DNA of 37,491 nt from Knufia peltigerae (GCA_030247855.1 JAPDRN010000208.1:1-37491), one strand, 5' to 3'; counted from the first letter of the stretch, positions 1 to 10,510 are shown. The notes: generated by a model not told the origin, from the letters alone. Translations and numbers: made by a program.

Positions 1-1254
1 TGTGTGTGTCTCTCTCTCTTTTGAGGGCGAAGTCTACTTAGGTACGTAAGGTATGATTGCACGGACATATGCATGTATGTAGTATGTATGCCTTCACAAG
101 GAGATGCAGGTAGAAAAGGCGACCAACATTTCCGCCTATCTTTTCTCTCTTTTCTTCCTCTTGTTCTCTCCTTTCTCTCTGTGGCCCTCCCAAAGATTTC
201 TCGAATGGCTGGGCTGGTGGAGAGGGTTTGAGGGAATGGCATACCGCAGTTTGCCTACTGTAGCTGCAGGTGTGTGTTTACGCACTCTTGCGTATTGCAC
301 ATTTTTGCCTTGCATCTTCATTGTTTGCCTTGCATTAGGTAGACCACAAAAGTACTGTACAGTGTGTGCTCGAGTCGGCATCATTACGCCTTGTTTGTTC
401 TAGATGAGGTACGTACTTATCATGTCCTCCGTAAGGGAGTGAAACATTATCCTGCAGCCACACCAGTGATGGTCATGTCAAAATGAAAGGCCAATGCAAG
501 GCCAAAAAAAAGAAAGCAGGGCCGAAATCAGCCGTACACCAAAATCGGAAATTCCACAAGCCAGAATCCAACCAACGCCCAATGCCTAAAGCAAGGCGTT
601 TCAAAAAGAGAGAGAGTCATAACGTACGGAACATCAAATCTGCCCCGAAGGATTGAGTCGTACTCGTGTTTCATATGACGGATAACCCACCATTTACGCC
701 TTGGTGTGGTGTTGGTCAGAAATGAGACACCGTGACACGAGGCAGACACGAGGCAGCACAGTTGGAAATTTTCCTTGACAGAAAGATGTATGATTTGAGC
801 GCGCGCCCGAGAAAGAGAGAGAGCTGGCGCTCCAATGGCAAAGCCGGGCGCAAAAAGATACGATCAAAAACAAAAATAGCAAGGCGAATGTAAGGCTTTC
901 TTTTGCAACCAGCCTCAGGAACGGGAAAGCAAAGAGAGAAAAAAGGCAACGTACATGCTCCGTAGCGGTAACACAGCCATTGAGTTAGATACCTATCTAC
1001 CTACTGTACAGAGTACGGAATAGATACAGAGGTACGGACTATCACATAGACCCTACTCTTACATTACGCACAAGGCTGGATGTAAATGTCTGTAACAAGG
1101 CTACAAGTCATGTGATAGCAGAGGTATTACTCTCGCTATGATTATTGTCGAAGAACTTATCATATCATAAATAATATAATCTGTATCCTTGGGGTGTCCG
1201 CTCTCTTAAATATCCCTCCTCGACCCCATTATTCTCAACCAGAGCTTCAGAAGA
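1..1254. other. Intergenic, no supported gene
   Basis: No reading frame here has convincing coding character; the longest (about 99 codons) are overlapping frames on both strands. The first 20 bases are a short TG/TC microsatellite. The part next to position 1255 is presumably the 3' untranslated region of the minus-strand gene that ends there. I see no tRNA and no repeat longer than the dinucleotide run. Confidence 0.6.
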
Positions 1255-2283
1255 TCAGTCCCAGCCTCTATGAATTGGTGGCATAGGTAAAGCAAACACA
1301 CTCCCATCACCTTGTATGACCAGAGATGTTCCAGCGACTCTACAGTCAAAATGTCCCACGATATTCTCGCCCATCAAGCAAGCTTCTCGGTTCTGAAGGG
1401 GAATATCCTTGTATACGCCATCAAACGAGAGGGCCTGGATGGCCACCGACGTCGTAGCACCATCGAGTGCATCTCTGCCGGGGATGAAGGCGAAACCAGC
1501 AATGCCTAATGAACCGAAAACCAGAACGACGCCGCCAACAAAAATCGTCTGGTACAGTAACCCCAGTCCGGCTGCCGTGACGGCCCGACCTGCACCGACA
1601 AGGACCATCCTCAGTGTTGTTATGCCGAAGGACAATTGTGACCCTCCAGCAACAGCCAGGACTATCGACGTGGCCAGCAGGGCGACGTCGGCAACGACGC
1701 GCAAGGGGTCAGCTCTACCCCCCGGGCCAATGTCGACCGCGACCTCATTGGTATCCGGAAGATTTCTCCAGAGGTGCGAGTTCTTGACGATCTCCCAATG
1801 GTCATCCCAGGGATCGTGCAAGTAGAGATACGTTCTGGCGCTGCCGGAGCTTATGGTGAAGAATTTCCACGCGTCCACCGCCCAGCAATCGGTCCCGCCG
1901 TCAATCTCCGTCTCGAAGACGCCGAAAGGGACGCTGTGGTTGACCTGCATTGCCGGGAGGGTCGTCGTTCCGCCGTACAAGCTGAAGCGGTGCGCGGCGA
2001 GATTGTCGATGCCCGTCAAGCCTTTGAACAACTGGAGGTAGGCGAGATATTCCGACGGCAGCTCTTTCTCGTCGTACTTGGCTCGGAGAGTGGTGTTGGA
2101 TTGAGCCCAAGTTTTGTAATAGTACTCGAGGTCCCTCGGGTTGAAGAGGCCTTTCATGCAGTTCGGTGTGTATTGCATGTCAACGACGGCCGGATTTGGA
2201 GAGAGATTGATAATCAGCAGAGGTACCTGCAACCCGGCCAAGCAGGCCGGAACACAAGCGAGAAAAAGTAAGACAGTCTTCAT
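1255..2283 (-). CDS. Secreted or membrane-associated hypothetical protein, 342 aa
   Basis: A single exon read from the ATG at 2283; four codons upstream lie in frame but begin with GTG, so I do not use them. Residues 1-17 form a clear signal peptide (basic Lys2, hydrophobic core, ACLA-G cleavage context). Residues 18-190 are a polar, Trp/Tyr-rich, probably extracellular part with N-glycosylation sequons such as NTT and NHS. Residues 195-213 and about 225-267 are strongly hydrophobic with small residues and could be two or three membrane helices. The tail has three Cys, suggesting disulfides. I recognise no family. The gene is divergent from the secreted-protein gene at 3303 and shares about 1 kb of upstream DNA with it. 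It could be a surface protein or an effector-like secreted protein; the sequence does not decide. Confidence 0.65.
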   Translation of the reverse strand: MKTVLLFLACVPACLAGLQVPLLIINLSPNPAVVDMQYTPNCMKGLFNPRDLEYYYKTWAQSNTTLRAKYDEKELPSEYLAYLQLFKGLTGIDNLAAHRFSLYGGTTTLPAMQVNHSVPFGVFETEIDGGTDCWAVDAWKFFTISSGSARTYLYLHDPWDDHWEIVKNSHLWRNLPDTNEVAVDIGPGGRADPLRVVADVALLATSIVLAVAGGSQLSFGITTLRMVLVGAGRAVTAAGLGLLYQTIFVGGVVLVFGSLGIAGFAFIPGRDALDGATTSVAIQALSFDGVYKDIPLQNREACLMGENIVGHFDCRVAGTSLVIQGDGSVFALPMPPIHRGWD

Positions 2284-3302
2284 GGTGCCGACCACGCAGT
2301 CTCCGAGTCACACACCAACCAGGCAGGGCCGAGAATGTGGTAGAGCGACGCGTGCCCCCTGGACATGCCTTATAACCCTCAGGCGGCCGAGGGTTTGTTG
2401 ACAAGGGCAGACTACTCCTGGTAGTCCTGCGCGCCGGGTCATGGCTCCAGCGCTGCTCTGCTCGAGGGATGGAGAGTTTACATTCACCGTGGCAACGAAC
2501 TCCCTTCATCAGTTCCCATTCATGACATTAGCCTTCCAGTCAAGAGACAGCCTTTCGGAAACAGCCTTCTTTTGGTCTTTTTACTGCTCGGAGCCAGCAG
2601 GTTGGACCGCCGACCAGTCAGTCCTCTGTACTGTTTGCCCAGCCATCAAGCTACCGAATGTGGACCACCGGACCGCGGAGTGGCCCTGAGAGTCCAGATC
2701 CTAGGTCGCCAACCCAGCATCCCCGCGAACCATTTCGAGATCCGTGCCTGGTTTTATTTTGAAACTTTATCTGAGCCTGTTTCCAAACCAGCCAGTCTCA
2801 TCGCTGCGATCCAAGATAAAGTTAATCTCAAGGTTCGGACGCCGGGATCATCTGGTCCGTGGAGGGAGCACAGAGTGCAGTTTACGGTGGTTGGCAGGGT
2901 AGAAGACCATGCCGCCAGGCTCACTGGCCATGAGAGAATACGAAATGGGCACAGAGTGTGTGCTGGACAGCAATATCTTCGAGCCTCGGGGAAAACCCCT
3001 CTCCCGCCTCCACTCGACCACCCTCACCACAGACCTCGCGCCTATCTGTGTCCTCCAGTACATTGCCAATGTCTCCCACACACCTAGATATTGCAGTCAG
3101 ATTTTCGGAAATCCCATTTCCCTGCCATCCTTATTTCCCGCCATCCTTTTCGACGACAGGGCAATCCAGGGGGAGGAATCATGTCTATATATTCGGCTTG
3201 CCATCTTCAGTTTTGGTGTTGGTGCCAGCCATCTAAACATACTCCAATATTATTCTCCTGACCACACAAGAACAAACATCTGATTCTGTCGCTGCTCAGA
3301 AA
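2284..3302. promoter_or_regulatory. Shared divergent upstream region of two secreted-protein genes
   Basis: About 1 kb separates the start codons of the two divergent genes. A TATAA word on the minus strand (positions 2374 down to 2370) lies about 87 bases before the leftward ATG. A TATATATT-like word near 3185-3192 lies about 110 bases before the rightward ATG. Open frames inside are short and overlap on both strands, so I call none of them genes. Confidence 0.45.
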
Positions 3303-4253
3303 ATGGCCCGATTCCCCAGACTCTTTGGCGCTGCCGCACTCATGAACCTTACACTGCTTGCCCACTGCCGCCCACTCACTGACAGTGCCCCCGTGAACTC
3401 TTCTGCTCCTTCATGGGCGGAGTGGTCTGAACCTCGAGCGACATCTTCCTATACGAGTAGACCATCATCATCCACTTCCAACATTCCCATCCCCAATCCC
3501 AATCCCAATCCCAATCCCAATCCCAATCCCAATCCCACCGTCAATCCTTCCAATGGATCGTGTACTTCGTACAACAGCACCCCAGCCTACACCAACACCC
3601 CCGAGACGTTGGATGACGCGTTCACGATCGAATACTTTCCAGATTATGACTTTACCTCCAACAGCCCTGAACCGGAAGACCCGTCTCTTCCCGACCCAGA
3701 CGGAAAGCTGATGGAGCGAATGGCCGAAGACGAAGCCGATCTTCCGGCGTACCTCAGATTCGTCAACGGCACATCGTCCTCGGACAAGCTAGTGACGAAC
3801 GTCGATGATGTTCTCCAGAACGCGGGAATGACGTCGTCGAACAGTGCCATCGCAGGCGCCCTCCTCTACTCTTTGAACGGGGCCGTGACTGCGACTTCGG
3901 GGACGCCGACATTCACCTCCACGAAAAACGTGACCGTCTCCGAGCGAGACATGGCCGTGTTCCTAGAGTCCTGTCTCCTCGATTACGACGCGTGCGTGTT
4001 CTGGGACGCCGACACGATGGAGGTCGTGGACGCCACCATGGCCATGGCCGGGACCGATCTTTGGGAGACGCGGGACGAGAATCAGAGTGTCTGGCCCGTC
4101 ATCGCCCAGTGGGTGCTGGAGTTCGGCGTGGACATCCTGGTCGGGGATCGCCCGACCACCAATGACATGGTCATCCCGATGAGATTCGCACCGGGCGGTG
4201 TGATGTTGGCGGCCTCTGGGCCAGTCACGGTCCCTTCGGTGGGCAGTTCTTGA
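3303..4253 (+). CDS. Secreted hypothetical protein with Asn-Pro repeat, 316 aa
   Basis: A single exon from an ATG in good context (AAAATGGCC) to TGA. Residues 1-23 look like a signal peptide (Arg-rich start, hydrophobic AALMNLTLLA). A Ser/Thr/Pro linker follows, with an exact Asn-Pro dipeptide repeat at about residues 65-78. It is encoded by a tandem CCAATC hexanucleotide and probably forms a stiff or glycosylated stalk. The rest (about 105-316) is acidic and contains a Cys pair in CLLDYDAC. There is no later membrane helix and no obvious GPI signal. I recognise no family. The PSWAEW motif at residues 36-41 resembles PSFAGW at residues 33-38 of the 870-aa secreted protein next door, and both proteins later have an LRFV motif after an acidic stretch, so the two may be distant paralogues. 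Confidence 0.65.
   Translation: MARFPRLFGAAALMNLTLLAHCRPLTDSAPVNSSAPSWAEWSEPRATSSYTSRPSSSTSNIPIPNPNPNPNPNPNPNPTVNPSNGSCTSYNSTPAYTNTPETLDDAFTIEYFPDYDFTSNSPEPEDPSLPDPDGKLMERMAEDEADLPAYLRFVNGTSSSDKLVTNVDDVLQNAGMTSSNSAIAGALLYSLNGAVTATSGTPTFTSTKNVTVSERDMAVFLESCLLDYDACVFWDADTMEVVDATMAMAGTDLWETRDENQSVWPVIAQWVLEFGVDILVGDRPTTNDMVIPMRFAPGGVMLAASGPVTVPSVGSS
3495..3536 (+). repeat. Tandem hexanucleotide AATCCC, 7 copies, in frame
   Basis: Seven perfect copies of AATCCC encode the Asn-Pro repeat of the 316-aa secreted protein. The unit is a multiple of three, so slippage changes repeat number without breaking the frame. Strain-to-strain length variation is therefore likely. Confidence 0.9.
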
Positions 4254-4802
4254 AGGAAATCAACAGTAATACGGCCATTGCCGCGTTCTCGGAAAGGCGC
4301 CTCCGCATGGAGAGCCGTTGTATTAGTAGAAATCACCCAATCACACATGTAGCGTGTATAGAGATGAATGTTTATGAATCATGGACCGAAGCTTTCAATG
4401 ACCTTGACAAAGTAAATGCGATCATCACCGTTGTGGCGGCGGGATTGTATGGTTGGTTCGACTAGACGGGACAGAGCTGCTTCGGACGAGACACGCCTGA
4501 AACAAGTGAATAGGTGAATAGCCCCCTTTGGATGACACCCTTGGTGACGTTGAATTCTGATGTGTGGTCGTCGGATGGATGTGCGTGACGCCGAGATGCG
4601 GCTGGCATTGACACTGGGCTCGCTTGAACGGCGCAAAACCATAGCAACCCACTAACCAAAGACTTGGGGCATCGAAAGGGAAAAGATATAATGAGAGACG
4701 ACCACGTGGAAAGGGAACATGTATAATGACAAGAAACTATAGTTCTGGAAAGGGAACATGTCTGACGCCGTAAAACTCCTTGGACAAACATCACAACATG
4801 TC
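4254..4802. other. Convergent 3' region with short direct repeats, no gene
   Basis: This 549-base gap lies between the ends of the rightward 316-aa gene and the leftward 870-aa gene and should hold both 3' untranslated regions. A 16-base exact direct repeat occurs at 4707-4722 and 4746-4761. A diverged copy of the same purine-rich word precedes them near 4675. No open frame here is convincing. Confidence 0.55.
4707..4761 (+). repeat. Two exact 16-bp direct repeats, 39 bp apart
   Basis: TGGAAAGGGAACATGT occurs at 4707-4722 and again at 4746-4761. A related GAAAGGGAAAAGATATAATG word sits at about 4675, and the second and third words are each followed or preceded by TATAATGA-like sequence. The first copy overlaps a CACGTG palindrome (4703-4708). 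The repeats lie just beyond the stop codon of the leftward 870-aa gene, so they fall in its probable 3' untranslated region. Confidence 0.8.
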
Positions 4803-7652
4803 TCAAGCACGTCGGTATCCCACCAGGTGAATTCCCCGATCGTACCTCTCACATCCAGGCCGTGCGACCCAACTCGAGGCCCGGTAGTTTCGTTGATCGG
4901 TCAAACAGATCTTGTTGTCGGACTGCAGCGCCCAATAGACGATGTCGTAGTCGCAGGTGTCCAGGTCAGGCCTGTAGTACGACCTCAGTCCGCCGGCGGC
5001 GCCCTTCATGCCGCCCAGTGCGTACTTGCACCAGTTGTTCTTGACGGGGTCGCCGACCCCGAACACGGGCAGGTTGAAGAGGCACATGGGCAAACTCCCC
5101 GTGAGGATCTGATCCGCCGTGGCCTTGGTCTGCATGGGGGGGTAGAAGTTGCCCTGTCGTGGCTGATCGTCGGCAAACGGATCCCCAAGGGCGTTCTGGC
5201 ACGCCACCGACGCCGCGTAGACGTCCCCGATGTTGAAGTTGTACCCTGCGGACTTGAGCAGATCGTCTTTGAAATTGTTCAGTCCCGCCGAGTTCTGTTC
5301 GAACCACGTCTTCTTTTGCACGAAGCAAGTGTCGGAGGACCCCGGGAACATGGTGACCCGCAGGATGTCGCCGAACGGGTTCCACGTCAGGTCGTTGACG
5401 ACCTGGGCCTCGCCTTCGTTCAGCATGGGCCGGCGGGCCATTCGAAATTCATATTGTCCCCCGATGTCTGCGCACTGGTACCACCCGTCGTTGGCGAGCC
5501 AGCCTTTGGACTTGGCCGACTTGGCCGCGCTCTCGCAAGCGCTTGAGCTGGAGACGCGCTGGGTCCAGAAATAGATCTGGGGGTGAAAGAATCGTCAGCA
5601 AAGGCTCATGTTTCGGTGTAACGGACGTGGAACGAAACTCACCGCCTGGTTCTGTACCACCTGCATGAAAACCATGGCATTGAAAAACGCCTTGACCTTC
5701 GGGATGGTGACCGAGTCTGGCTCCTTGTTCGCGTTGATCTTGGCCCATTCTCCGCCCAGGAGGATGCTCTTCATCCCGGCCACGGCCACGGGGCCATTGG
5801 TGGTTTGGTATTCCGTGGCGGCCCAGTAGAGAATGTTCTTTTCAAACGCCACCAGGTGCGTCAGTGGGTAACTCTCAAAGTCGGAAAAGACACGAGCATC
5901 AAAGAAATCCCAAGACGAGATGGTAGAAGGCGCAACTCCGGGGTTGAGTCCTTTCATGGCTATCACGGCCTTGCTGTTGCTGGGTTAGTTTCTGTTGCAG
6001 CGGTAGCAAAAGGATTTGGGCACTCACGCTGCCTGATCAACCAGCTTTGCAGACTTTTCCACTCCTTTGTTCACATCGTCGACCCAGCTTTTGACGGGCT
6101 GCGTTTCCAATGCTGACACACGGTCCAGAATGTCCGCGATGACATTGTCGGAGGCACGCTTGTCGTGGGTTGATGCTCTAGGATAACGGCGGCGAAATAC
6201 ATCCGCATCGTCCTCTTCGCGCTTGCTCAAGGATTTGGTGGCCGTGTAGATATTGCTCAATAGAGTAACTGCCGGGGCCAAAGTCGGGGCAAAGACACTG
6301 ACGGCAGCCAACGCGGGAAGGATTATGTCAAAAATGCTGGTCGCTTTGGGAGGGTCACTTTGCAGAAACACTCGGTGCGCGGTTTGGATGTTGATTTGAG
6401 AATTCGATACCGCTTGGTTGACGATCTAGGGACAACAAATCAGCTCTGACGAAGGATGAGTCGAAGGAATTACTGACCTGGAAAGCCTGTCTGTTGCCCG
6501 ACTGCCACACCTTCATGACTTGACGGACAAAGGCAGCCCTGTAAGCATCGTCTTTGCTGATGTATGAATATCTCTTGCTGTCGTCGACGGGTGAGACATT
6601 GCACGATTCGTACAAGCTTTCGCAGAGGACCAGGTTCTCTTCTCCCTGGCAGCATCATTCGACGTTAGCGGAAAGGAGTCTGGAAGAACACAACACGAAT
6701 CGAGTCTTACCGTTGAAAGCCAAAAGTCGCGAAAGAAGTGTGTGCTGTCCATGAGTCGCGTTCCAGGCTGTCGAGGAATGGGCACTCTTTGCACATATCT
6801 AATCAGCCAATTGTCCATGTCGTTATCGACCCATTGTTCCTGGGTGATTTCGCCGCTGAAATTGCCAGGGCCGCTTTGCCGTTTGACAAACCTCAAGGGC
6901 TGATCCGTGTCGTTATCAGGAAATCCAGCAATTGCTAAGGCCTCTTCACTGGTGATGAATGCAATAGCTTCTGCGCTGAGAGGCGGGACACCTTCATCCG
7001 GGTTCCAGTCGTCGCTGGTGCTATTCTGCCATCCGTTGTTTGTGTTGTTTTGCCATCCATTGGTACCAGTTCCAGTCCAGCCACCGCCTTGATACGCTCC
7101 GCCGGGATGGCTTTGATCTGATCCGCCAGCATTTCCACCTGTATCACCAGGTGAGCCGCCTGACGAACCACCCGACCAACCGTCAGATGAACCACCGAGT
7201 GAGCCCCCAGATGAACCACCAGATGAGCCTCCAGATGAGCCAGAGCTGCCGTCATCCCAGTCTGGGCCGTTGGAAGATCCGTTGGGCGTCCAGTTTGAGG
7301 TAGAAGGCTGCCCACCGTGTCCATTGGAGCCGGTCACACTCCACTCGGCGTCGTTCGGGCTTCCCTTCGAACCACCGTTATGGGTGCCTGGACCATATCC
7401 CGTCCAGTCACCCCACGCGTGAGGACTGTCGGCAGTTTGAGTCGTGCAGAGTGTGGTCGTGCTTCGAGTCGTGGAACGAAACTTGGTCGTGGTCGTGGTG
7501 ATTGTGGTGGCATTGTTGTCAGTAGAATTCCACGCTTCCCAGCCTGCAAACGAAGGGTCCCGCGGAATCTTGTGCGGGCCCGCAAGACATTCTCGAGGCG
7601 TCAGCGACAACAGCAGCGCCAGCAGAGCGAGCTTGTGGCAAGGAGTGGACAT
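4803..7652 (-). CDS. Large secreted modular hypothetical protein, five exons, 870 aa
   Basis: Exons on the minus strand are 7652-6711, 6645-6478, 6425-6028, 5973-5643 and 5576-4803. All four introns are GT...AG and the frame closes across every join. Residues 1-24 are a signal peptide. Residues 43-75 are Thr-rich and about 83-215 are Gly/Ser/Trp-rich, with SSGG tandem repeats at 136-167 and GWQN repeats. From about 222 the protein is globular. Dibasic Lys-Arg sites at 257-258, 438-439 and 459-460 are possible Kex2 cleavage points. A hydrophobic, Ala/Pro-rich stretch at 401-429 could insert in a membrane or pack as a buried hairpin. The C-terminal 257 residues hold about eleven Cys and many Trp/Tyr, typical of a disulfide-stabilised secreted domain. 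I cannot name the family. Cell-wall, adhesin-like or secreted-effector roles all fit. The start at 7652 is the first true ATG; an upstream in-frame GTG is ignored. Confidence 0.7.
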
Positions 7653-8755
7653 GTTGGCCACGTTTCAGAATCGCACGAGGCAAGCCAAAGAAGACCCCGA
7701 TGAAGCATCCCTGCCAGCTCCATGTCTGTGTGTTGGGAGCCATTCACGTCTTTTATGTTCGGCGTACCTGTTGGGCCGTGACCAAGGCAATCAATCCCGA
7801 CGTAAAGCATCGCGGTGTGTTCAATCTCTCGCGACACTACACATGCACCGGACATGAGAATATAAGAGGAAGACAGTGTGGTCAACGTCAATGAGACGCC
7901 GCCGGCGAGTTTGGTGTAGATTAGCAGAGTCTGTGCGTTACCATCACTTCAGAACCGTCACCAGTGGCCTCCCTCAACTTCCTCAGCCTCGTAGCGTGTG
8001 AAGCATGTCAGGCACGCCTTGAAATTGGGGAGCACACGGAAAAAGCCGCTCTCAAAAGGGGAAGCTCGACTATCTCAGGGTCTGGATGGCCCACGGTTAT
8101 ACTTTTGTTCATTTACCCCTTTTTTGAAGGTGGAGCATTTACTTGTGCCTTTCATTCATGAACTGACAGCTTTCTAATAGCTGCTCACGGATACGGAGAG
8201 GCCTCGGTACAATGTGATGAGCGGATACATATCACTGAAGTACAGAAAGCCCCCAGTGTCATTCGCTATAGCTGATTGATTCGCGAAACACTCACGACTG
8301 AGATACGAATCCTTGAGTCGTTATTGCAGTCCTTCTTTGTGTCTCGGTGCTCGTCATTCTCACTGTCCTTAAGAATGTCTCTTGACGTACTGGCTTTTTG
8401 TCCGTGTCACGCACTCACCTCAGCGCCTATCCAACTGGGTTTAGCTCCGAGACTCGCCTGCGCTCCCACACTTTTACAGTACTCGCGCAGCCCTCATCCT
8501 CCACCCATCTAGTTCTAGTTCTAGTTCTAGTTCCTCGTGTGAATCATTTCCGTCAATGAGACTCCTGTTGTGAGGTCCTGATAGTCGGTTACCATTTAAC
8601 CTAGACTTGGGTATTGATACCAAGGAATGGCAATTGAGGGTTACTTCCGTGATATATATGTACCTGGTGCTTGGGTGCGATCCAAATCTGAGGGAGTCGC
8701 TAGACCTTCCATATTGATGAAGGGATGACGATCTCGGGACGATTTGTATCAGCGC
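7653..8755. other. Divergent intergenic region, no supported gene
   Basis: This 1.1 kb separates the starts of the leftward 870-aa gene and the rightward HNH gene. A TATA-like word (minus strand, about 7861-7866) lies about 210 bases before the leftward ATG, and TATATAT near 8653-8659 lies about 100 bases before the rightward ATG. A four-copy CTAGTT tandem sits at 8509-8532. The short open frames overlap on both strands and are not supported. Confidence 0.5.
8509..8532 (+). repeat. CTAGTT hexamer, 4 tandem copies
   Basis: Four perfect head-to-tail copies of CTAGTT lie in non-coding DNA about 230 bases upstream of the HNH gene. This is a simple microsatellite; each CTAG core is palindromic. 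Confidence 0.85.
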
Positions 8756-10101
8756 ATGGCAATCTTGTCTACAGGTTACTGCGGACAGGAAAGCAGTGTC
8801 ATCTGCGCATATGCCTGCCCCTTCTCCTCATCATCGACATCAAACATCGCTGGAGGGTGTCTTCGATCTACGTACCCACATCCAGCGCTGGGGCCCGAGC
8901 AACGACAACGGGCAGTTCGTGCCTTTGTCGCCGTTATCGAGGCGTGCGAACCCCTTCAGAAACACAAGCCGTACAAGCATGTGACGCTGGTGCGACTCAC
9001 CTACGAATATGCGCGCTCCGAGACGTCAAGAGACAATTTCCTACATTTCTTCTTCGAACACACCCAGATACCTATGGATGATTCGCTGTCTCGATCAGTT
9101 CCGACTGTCGACTACGAACCACAATTGATTGCCTTTGCCGAAACCCTGTTTGAGAACTTCTTCTTAGCCTGTAAGGTCCTCTCAAAGCGTCTAATGAACT
9201 CAGTAAAAGTCTAATGTATTATTTAGTGAGAGCTTCCACGAGAAAAACTCCCCAGCCTTCGCCAGCAGCGCTCTCTGATCTCCAAAGCGCGCAGAACTTA
9301 ACTGGAACCACCCGGAGACTCGCAAATTTGAGAAGAGATTGTCTCATACGCGACCGTCATCGGTGCGTTATATCACGTTCGTTCGATCGGAAGGAAGCAG
9401 CCAGACGCGTTACTCAAGATGGGACCGGAGGAGCGTGCGATGATGAGGGGATCCTGTTGGGAGAGACAGGCAATACAATTGCAACATTAGAAGTGGCCCA
9501 TATCATTCCTCATTCATTAATGAATGTTTCAGTAGGCGAACAGAATTTGGTAAGTTCAATAACTTCTATTGGGGTTCATCTTTTAAAGAAGCTTTAAATG
9601 CCCGACTTGACTAATGTACCTGGGCAGAACGAGTCTAAGAAAGTCGCTCTCGCAATTCTTAACATGTTCGACGACGGGGTGATTCATCTGTTAGAAGGTA
9701 ACGACATTGATCGAACACGTAACGCGATCACTCTGACTATGGAATTCCATCATCTGTTCGGCTGTTTCGAAGTCTATTTCGAGCCATATGGTAGTCAGGC
9801 TCATACATATCGAATCGACTCTGTACACGAGGATTTCATGCGTCCTTCAATTCTTCCTATCACGAACCGCACCCTATTCTTGACTGACAACCGAACGATT
9901 GATCCCCCTTCTCCACGACTGCTTGCTATCCACGCGGCCATTGCACATATACTCTACTTGAGTGCTGCTGGCCAGTATATTAACGATATACTTGACGACC
10001 TTGACCAGGGAGAGATCTCGGCGGATGGATCAACTCCGTTAGGCCAATTCACTGCTTTGCGGGTGTATGGCTGGTGGGATGGACGAATTCATGCCTATTG
10101 A
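8756..10101 (+). CDS. HNH-nuclease-domain protein, three exons, 403 aa
   Basis: Exons are 8756-9170, 9227-9549 and 9628-10101, with GT...AG introns of 56 and 78 bases and a closed frame. The layout matches fungal proteins with the HNH_2 domain (Pfam PF13391). An N-terminal helical part of about 140 residues (PEQRQRAVRAFVAVIEAC, then FFLALRASTRKTPQPSPA) precedes a CLIRDRHRCVISRSFD strand-loop. The His motif LEVAHIIPHSL follows, and then NAITLTMEFHHLF supplies the Asn and His of the beta-beta-alpha-metal core. The C-terminal helix IDPPSPRLLAIHAAIAHIL is also usual. The key residues are present, so nuclease activity is possible, but this family is uncharacterised biochemically. The first 25 or so residues are the least certain part, and a different start or an extra 5' exon is possible. 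It lies beside a probable pseudogene, as expected of accessory DNA. Confidence 0.85.
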
Positions 10102-10510
10102 TTATAATGCAGTCCTGCATGTGTTTAAGGAATGAATGTAGAATGGGTAGGAGAAAACTCGTCGCTCGTTAGACTCCCGCGGCGATACATGATGGAGGGG
10201 TTTCCTGACCGTCCCGTCTTGATATGCTTGTGAGGAATGCGAGCGATCGTGTCATAGAGTTCCTCACATTCGGAAGAACAGTGATATACATTGTCGTCAT
10301 CTCATAATGAATATGCCCAAGTACCTACGCGTGGGCAGAACTTCTCCGGTATGGCTTCTGAGATCCGGCGGAAGTTCTGTTCAAAGATACTCGTTTACTC
10401 AGACCCGAATGACTTTGATCTCGTACTATACTCTCAGCGACATTTTAACATACTGGCAGCTATTGAGTGGTGGAGGTCAACACATGAAATGTGTATTCTA
10501 ACCTTCGGGC
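10102..10510. other. Intergenic, no supported gene
   Basis: This stretch follows the HNH gene stop and holds only short overlapping frames. A 99-codon plus-strand frame starting at 10291 has no recognisable motif. The DNA may include the 3' end of the decayed gene on the minus strand. Confidence 0.45.

Noticed and set aside
1409..2271. Plus-strand frames of 138 and 165 codons opposite the first secreted gene
   Set aside because: They are antisense shadows of a frame with a clear signal peptide and coherent protein; neither has a motif.
4758..5546. 262-codon plus-strand frame opposite the last exon of the 870-aa gene
   Set aside because: Val/Arg-rich antisense translation of a GC-rich exon. 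The minus-strand frame continues cleanly into four upstream exons across consensus splice sites.
9597..10101. Separate downstream gene starting at 9598
   Set aside because: This frame is the third exon of the HNH gene. Splicing at GTAAGT (9550) and GGGCAG (9627) joins EQNL to NESKKVAL, as expected for the family.
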